Assembly: GCA_019054805.1 (NCBI GenBank)
Contig: JAHQIY010000009.1
Span: 558,001-622,000, forward strand
Length of the DNA stretch: 64,000 nt
Reading direction: 5' to 3'
From: Brachionus manjavacas
Lineage: Eukaryota; Rotifera; Eurotatoria; Ploima; Brachionidae
Part shown: positions 58,490 through 64,000 of the stretch, piece after piece
Numbering within the stretch: position 1 is the first letter of the stretch
Layout: the number at the start of each line of letters is the position of its first letter
Notes under the pieces: model-generated
Seen by the model: only the letters and a program-made list of their open reading frames with translations
What the model was told of the DNA's origin: nothing
Database searches by the model: none
Translations under genes and position numbers: made by a program

Positions 58490-60350
58490 CGCGATTTTAC
58501 GTAAAATTACCGGAATTCCCGTAAATTTACTAAAATTTTGGTAAATTCGCATAAATTTTGGTAAAACCCATAGGAACAATTTAGTACTGTATGCACCGTT
58601 TTAGTTTCAACACTGTGTGTCAGTAAATTATTTTATTGACACAGTGTGTTAAAAACACACCGTATAAAGTTAAATAATATAAAATAAAATAAAAAATGAA
58701 TACAAAAAAAAAGATAAATAATTCACTTAGAATAAAGTTTTTATTCAATTGTTGAAAAACTGGATCTAGTCGGTTAGGTAAATCATAGTTCACTTATTAT
58801 CCAAAAAATTCTTGTTCTCAGTTTTTGTGAACTATTGGTTCATCCAATTTTTTTATTCAAAATATAATTAGGGTGAACCAAACTAGAATTAAGTGAACAA
58901 ATTGAATAAAGCTATTTAATAGAACTCTTAATTCTCGAAACTACATAAATTCATTATTCTAATTCTACATTTTTAATTCCAGCCGTTTAACACTTGGATT
59001 AAAACTTTTTTTTTTTACTTAGAATTTACATAATGAGTTTTTAATCTTTTTTATGAAAATTTATGAAAATTGTAAATTTGTTTTCTTTTATCATATATAG
59101 GAAAATTTTAAAATCTAAACTCAAATAAATTTAACTTTTTTCAAAAAAATCGTTTTATTTTTTTTACATTATGTGGTATCAAAAAACAATCATGTGACTG
59201 AAAGGAAGGACTAAGTCTCCATTCCAACCAGCCAAGGCTTCGCCTAAATTATTTTTCAAATAAATAAATTAATTAATTCTCGAAACTGATATGAAAATTA
59301 GTTAATATTTTTTTTTTAATTTGAAGGAGCTTTAAAAATAGCTTAGCATTTGCTCTGATCTGGTTGACTTGGAATTATCCATTCAACAATCCCAAATACC
59401 CAAATGCGCTCTTTACTTAAATCTTTGCCTTTCAGCATTAAATAATAAAAATTAAAGAAAATTAAATTAAATTTTTCACCCTTTGTGTTTGACTTTGGGG
59501 AACATAGATTCATCTATTTCCCAAAATTTACTTACTTCACCTAACTTTAAATTTTCTATGGAATTATTCTTTATTTGTTATTTTTTATAATTACATTATC
59601 TTTTTTTCTAAATAGATAAAAAAATTTCATAATTTTTAGATAATGTTATGGTCAACTAATAGTTTATAAAACATGAGAACAAGAATTTTTCCAGTAACTG
59701 GTGAACCATAGTTTACCTAAGCGACTAGACCCGAAAAACTATGTTTTCCTCTAATAAAATTTTGACTTTAGTGATAATTTAATTTCGTTTGGTGCATTTT
59801 AGTAAATACTTAATTAATGAAATATGAAGAACAGAGCGAAGATTTTTTTTTAAACTACAATTGTTATCTTTAAGGATCATCATATCACAAACCCAAAGTC
59901 AAATTTTATAAAAAAACAAAGTTTTTCATGTTTGCAATATTAACTTAAAATTATTTTTTTTTTTAAACTGAAAAAAATACTTGAAAAATCGCACTTTTTC
60001 AATGTTATTTCAACATTGGATACATTTTGTAATTCAAACACAAAAAATTAAACCATTTCTAAGTTGGTTTTATTTTATTTGATAAAATTTAATTAATTAC
60101 AAACAATTTTAAAAATATTTAATAATATTGTAGCAAATTCTTGGATAGACAATGAGATTAAACTTTTAAAAAATTATTTTTTTACTTTTTGTACTCTATC
60201 AGAATTATAATTTTTTAGGTCCTGTTCCTTTTTGTACTTTTTGTAATTAATAACTAATGGTAATTTTTATCATTATATTAAAAATTAAACGGGGTCAAAG
60301 ACCTGGTTTAGGGATTATTTTTTCATTGTCTATACCTCACCAAATGAGTG
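58490..60350. other. Intergenic DNA with repeat scraps
   Basis: 58,490-58,600 has the TTTTACGTAAAATTACCGG / GGTAAATT cluster also seen at 20.6 and 44.5 kb and ends TAGTACTGTA. Around 59,195-59,280 a GC-richer patch (CCAACCAGCCAAGGCTTCGC) followed by an AAATAAATAAATT run looks like another LINE-type 3' end. No gene seen. Confidence 0.4.
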
Positions 60351-60359
60351 ATAATTTTA

Positions 60360-61218
60360 GGGTCTACCTTTTCAACACAAAAAAAATGCCATTCAACACA
60401 ATTTCAAAATGCTCAGCACAAAATGATTTCTTCTCAACACAAAAATTTAAATTTGAAAAAATACTGCTAGCACAAAAATTAAAAAATAAAATAAATGCAT
60501 TCAACACAGAAAATAATTTTGAAAAAAACAGTAAACACAAAAATGCTTTTTAATTCTTTCAATGCAACAATAAAGCGTGACTTTACTTACAGGAGAAAAT
60601 TGAGCGTTCATGCTTTTTTAATTAAAAGCATGGAAATAATTAAGTACTATTCAATTGATTCAAAAATTTTTGCCGTGGTGCCTAAGCCTTAAAAGTGTAG
60701 CATTAAACTGGGTAAAAAAATGGCTTGTTGGGAAAATTTTAAAAAAATTTATTCAAGAACTGTTATAAAGTTAACCTTTACAGTAAGAAATGTTCTTGCA
60801 AGTTATTCACTAAAATAGGATATTGTGCACATTTATTGTCATTAAAAGAACTGTTTAAAAAAAAGGACCAATTTGTCAATAAAACTAAAAGAGGTAGAGC
60901 AAAAAATGCGGAAAAATGGTTTTCTAGAGACTAATTTTTTTAAGTTCTTTTATTTAAGCTTCGAAATATACTTTATTTAATTAATTTCCACTTATAAATA
61001 TAATTAAATAAAATTTAAAATTAAAAAAAAATTTTATTTTATTTAAATGTTTTTGTGTTGAAAAAAATTTTATTTTAGAATTATTTTCAAGCACAATTTT
61101 TTTGTGTTAGATGTTTTTTTTTTAAATATAATTTTTTGTGCTGAGAAGAAATCGAATTGTGTTGAATGTTTTTTTCATTGTGTTGATCAGAAATTGATTG
61201 TGCTGAAATGATATTCCC
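60360..61218. mobile_element. 859-bp MULE-type element with CAACACA-array inverted ends and perfect 9-bp target duplication
   Basis: Both ends start GGG and consist of spaced TTCAACACAA / CTCAGCACAA units: seven in the left ~190 bp, at least six inverted in the right ~175 bp. ATAATTTTA is repeated exactly on both sides (60,351-60,359 and 61,219-61,227). A SWIM-finger relic on + lies in the middle, the same domain that ends MULE transposases. Duplication length, long inverted ends and finger all point to MULE. Confidence 0.88.
60749..60934 (+). pseudogene. SWIM-finger C-terminus of a MULE-like transposase
   Basis: An open frame ending in TAA at 60,932-60,934 reads …KVNLYSKKCSCKLFTKIGYC, AHLLSLKELFKKKDQFVNKT, KRGRAKNAEKWFSRD. 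CSC…C-A-H is a complete C-x-C-x8-C-x-H SWIM finger, followed by the KRGR-type basic tail. Upstream coding sequence is interrupted by stops (60,700-60,745). The finger itself is intact, which is unusual for the relics in this window. Confidence 0.75.
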
Positions 61219-61760
61219 ATAATTTTATTTATCCTATTTAGCAATTTTACTTTTAAGTTGGTTTTATTTTGTTTGATATAATTTTTATTTAATCTGAGGT
61301 AAGTTGTAATAAATTTAGTAGAACGAAATATTCAAGTTCAATTTTTATTAGGAATTTAAATTTTGTTTTTGAATTTTTGAGTGAAAATTCACAAAGCCAT
61401 TAATTAAATTAATTGAGAAGAAACCAAAAACCCTCGGCTCTTTAATATTTAGTTTTTATGATAAAAATTAAAAAAGCCTTACGGTATGATTTTTTTAAAG
61501 CTGATTAAAAAATTCATTTAAAAAAAAAAGTAATATTTATAACCCTTAATTTGATATTTCCAGTTTCAATCGATCAGACAAAAATTCGGTCGCTTCATTT
61601 AGGATTCAAAATTCGAATAAATTTAATAGAATTTTTAAATTCAATTCAAATACAAAAAAAACGAAAAATAGGTTATTGGACTGACCGTTCTTAAAGGTAA
61701 TTTTTCAATTGAGAATGAAAAAAAAAATATTTTTTGCATTTATTTTTACTAAAAGAAAAA

Positions 61761-62330
61761 ATGTCAAACGAAGCTAATGTAGACATAAATTCCGACCAAG
61801 ATGAGGCTAATCAAGAGTCGGCCACACCGAGCACTACCCTCAAGTCTCCGGAAAAACGAGCGTGGCTCGAAGTTAACAAGATAGAAAAATACAAACCATT
61901 TTTAATTAATAAGCTGGAGACGAAAAAATTTAAACCAAGTTCTACATTAAGTAAAGTTAGAGATTTCTTGCCAATGCTTAAGCAGTCGACAGATAAGTTA
62001 CTTGAAGAGTATAAGGAAAATCCAGACCAGGTCAATATTGAGAATGTTGACGACGAGCAAGAGCATATTGAGATGAATTTGGCTCTAGTGGCTCAATCGG
62101 ATTCTGACTCAGATGAACCAGAAGAGTCCGAAGAAAGCGAGCAGGAGAATGAATCAGGCTCCGACTCCTCAGCCGACTCAATTGATCATCTTAATTTAGG
62201 ATTTAAGGTTAAAGATCCGAACAAAGTTACAAAATTAAAACTTGATTCCAAGAAAACGCCAATTCGCAAGGACCTGATTCAAGTTGTCAATGAAGAGCAA
62301 GAACAAAAAAATCAAGAGGCTGTCAACTAG
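61761..62330 (+). CDS. NOPCHAP1: NOPCHAP1-like (C12orf45 homologue) box C/D snoRNP assembly factor, 189 aa
   Basis: Intronless frame; I start at ATG 61,761 (MSNEANVDIN) since codons before it read AT-rich leader. The conserved block is STLSKVRDFLPMLKQSTDKL, LEEYKENPDQVNIENVDDEQ, EHIEMNLALV. In vertebrate NOPCHAP1 this corresponds to the ..LLDQVQTFLPQM…, NIENIDG and IQMDVALFE segments. An acidic Ser/Asp/Glu tract (about 114-140, SDSDSDEPEESEESEQENES) follows, as in the homologue, and the length (about 185) fits. The human protein bridges NOP58 to the R2TP/PAQosome chaperone during snoRNP assembly; the same role is inferred. Nuclear/nucleolar location is likely. Overall identity is low outside the core, so the call rests on the core block plus architecture. 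Confidence 0.82.
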   Translation: MSNEANVDINSDQDEANQESATPSTTLKSPEKRAWLEVNKIEKYKPFLINKLETKKFKPSSTLSKVRDFLPMLKQSTDKLLEEYKENPDQVNIENVDDEQEHIEMNLALVAQSDSDSDEPEESEESEQENESGSDSSADSIDHLNLGFKVKDPNKVTKLKLDSKKTPIRKDLIQVVNEEQEQKNQEAVN

Positions 62331-62406
62331 ATTTTTGATCTATCTACCCGAGTCTGTGTAAATTAAAATCAATGACATTTTTTGTGGCAATCTTTTTTTG
62401 TTTTAG

Positions 62407-62412
62407 AATAAA
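62407..62412 (+). terminator. Poly(A) signal of the NOPCHAP1-like gene
   Basis: AATAAA 77 nt after the stop codon, followed by a T-rich stretch. Confidence 0.5.
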
Positions 62413-62414
62413 TT

Positions 62415-64000
62415 TGTTTGAAAAGTTTTGAAATTTGCTTTTAAGGTAATTTAATAAGTGATGGAAAAAAAGTTTTCTAACAAGCTAAATGATGTTTTTT
62501 TTTGAAATTCCAAAAAAATATTCTTAGATATTTCTTCTTTTTTTGTTATCTAAAATTTTTACATTTTACACAGCAACCAAAGAGATATAAAAGTGTTTAG
62601 GGTCGGGTAAGTGACAAAGACAAGATTTTCAAAATTTTCAAAATTTTCAAATTTTTTCTTTTCATTTGGAAATTAATTTTTTTTATATTTTCGATTAGAA
62701 TTTTTTTTTTTTTTTTTAATTTAAAGACTTTAACTAAAACAGGATTTTCTTTAGATCTAATTTTCTGTCTTTTATAAATTTTTTAATCAAATTAAAAAAT
62801 TAATCCATTTTTCTTTTTATGAAAAAACTTAATGTAAATGTGTAACTTCCGCTCCTTGCGAGCCTCTATTCAGTCAGACTGGTCTGATTTTGACCGATAT
62901 AAGAAATAGAATAAATCAAATTGAGCTAAAAAATAATTGTCAATAAACTCCTGGTCAAAGAAATGCTTTTATATGAAAAAATATGATTATTGTTCTAATG
63001 GGGTTCAAATTAATTCGACTTTTTTATGATGATGGAATGAAGAAAGGGTCTATTAAGATAGCTCAGAATCACATTTTATACTTAGTTGAGAAACACAGTC
63101 TGACAAATAATTACATGACAAGAAACTCGAGTGTTGATTCAAACGACTTTTTTTGAGGTGAAGAAACAAAAGATCAAAATGAAGAGATAAAAAAGAATAA
63201 ATTGATTAAAATTTGACTAAATTTTGGGCGCACAATAGAATAGATATGCCAGTAGGGGTGAAAATCCGGTTGTGGAACTGGTTCGAGGTTGAAACCGGTT
63301 TTAACAAAGGATTAAAAGGAGATTTATGAAAGTTCAACTTTTTAACTTTATTAATTTACATTTTTTCAATTAAACGAAAATTAAAAATTTAAAGCTTTTT
63401 TCTGTTATTTAATGTTGAACCGGTTTTAAAAGTGAACTGTGGCCTGAGGTTGCTTCAATTTTACAAAAAACAATTTTCATCAAGGAATATTTAAATAAAA
63501 AAATGAGATTTTTTTTTTATTTAAAAAAATGATTTTATTTAATTTAAGTTTTTTATGTACGAAATGTAAATTCCATTTTAATTAAATAGATTAAAATACG
63601 ATCGTAAAATAATCTCACGTTCCGAATGGTTTTCTTTCGTTTATTTTGTGATATCTTGATCAAAAAAAATTTTCAAATTAAAATTTTTTAAACAAAAAAC
63701 TTTTTTGTTTCTTAGGATTTTAGAAAAAAAAATATAAACTAAAAAGCGTGATCCGTGCTAAATAAATTGTACTTTACATTACCCAACTCTAAAAAATTTG
63801 GGTTAAGCTGAAAAAATCAACGATTTTTCGGTGTCAAGAGATAACTTTTATTTTAGAAATAAAATATCAGGACTTGATTTTTATAAATATAGGAAATATT
63901 TTTTGTCTAGTTTTATGAATAGATTTTTTGAGATGATCCTTGCTATTCTAGGTCATAGATTTTCTTGGTATTTTTTGGAATTAAAAAAAAAATTTTAATT
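62415..64000. other. Intergenic DNA at the window end
   Basis: No gene supported. At 63,250-63,300 and 63,415-63,450 there is a GC-richer patch with repeated AACCGGTTTTA strings, starting CAGTAGGGGTGAAAATCCGG, which resembles a hAT-type terminus; no partner end was found in the window. Confidence 0.4.

Overview
This is a eukaryotic window, very AT-rich (long A/T runs throughout), with short spliceosomal introns (mostly 42-71 nt), genes on both strands, nucleus-type tRNA genes and a large load of decayed transposons. The conserved genes (tubulin cofactor D, a neuronal-calcium-sensor protein, NOPCHAP1-like) are metazoan. Together with the tiny introns and the mix of CR1/Jockey-like LINEs, MULE-like and palindromic DNA elements this suggests a small-genome aquatic invertebrate. 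My best guess is a monogonont rotifer of the Brachionus type, but that is inference, not proof.

Layout. 0.4-3.5 kb: 3' part of the tubulin-folding cofactor D gene (+). 4.5-5.5 kb: tRNA-Gly(GCC) and tRNA-Phe(GAA), both on -, bracketing a 128-codon orphan ORF. 6.0-7.1 kb: two converging LINE relics. 9.5-10.2 kb: a two-exon EF-hand calcium sensor. 12.2-13.0 kb: a piggyBac-like element with TTAA flanks. 13.7-18.9 kb: two tandem seven-exon FAD amine oxidase (polyamine-oxidase-like) genes. 19.1-19.9 kb: a long-inverted-repeat element. 20.7-25.1 kb: a DDE transposase with a C-terminal SWIM finger, between terminal repeats. 26-27 kb and 32.3-34.9 kb: two large, disordered, unrecognised proteins on -. 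37.8-38.2 and 45.2-45.6 kb: two paralogous small single-pass membrane proteins on -. 61.8-62.3 kb: NOPCHAP1 homologue (+).

Much of the remaining 28-61 kb is repeat-rich. At least four relics of a MULE-type SWIM-finger transposase tail are recognisable (28.6, 47.9, 54.0 and 60.8 kb). Elements containing or resembling them have termini built from arrays of a short element-specific motif (CAACACA, CACCAAA, TGACAAA). One (60,360-61,218) has a perfect 9-bp target duplication. Several young, almost perfectly palindromic non-autonomous elements with 8- or 9-bp duplications are nested in older transposons, giving a readable insertion chronology: LINEs inside a MULE inside a palindrome at 53.8-57.6 kb, and palindromes inside a piggyBac relic at 50.7-52.1 kb.

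The host genes do not form an obvious pathway; they are ordinary scattered eukaryotic genes. The points most worth a second look are the motif-array MULEs, the nested insertions, the DDE/SWIM transposon with its repeated GACATGTC palindromes, the intron turnover and AAG acceptors in the amine oxidase pair, and the uncharacterised paralogous membrane proteins.
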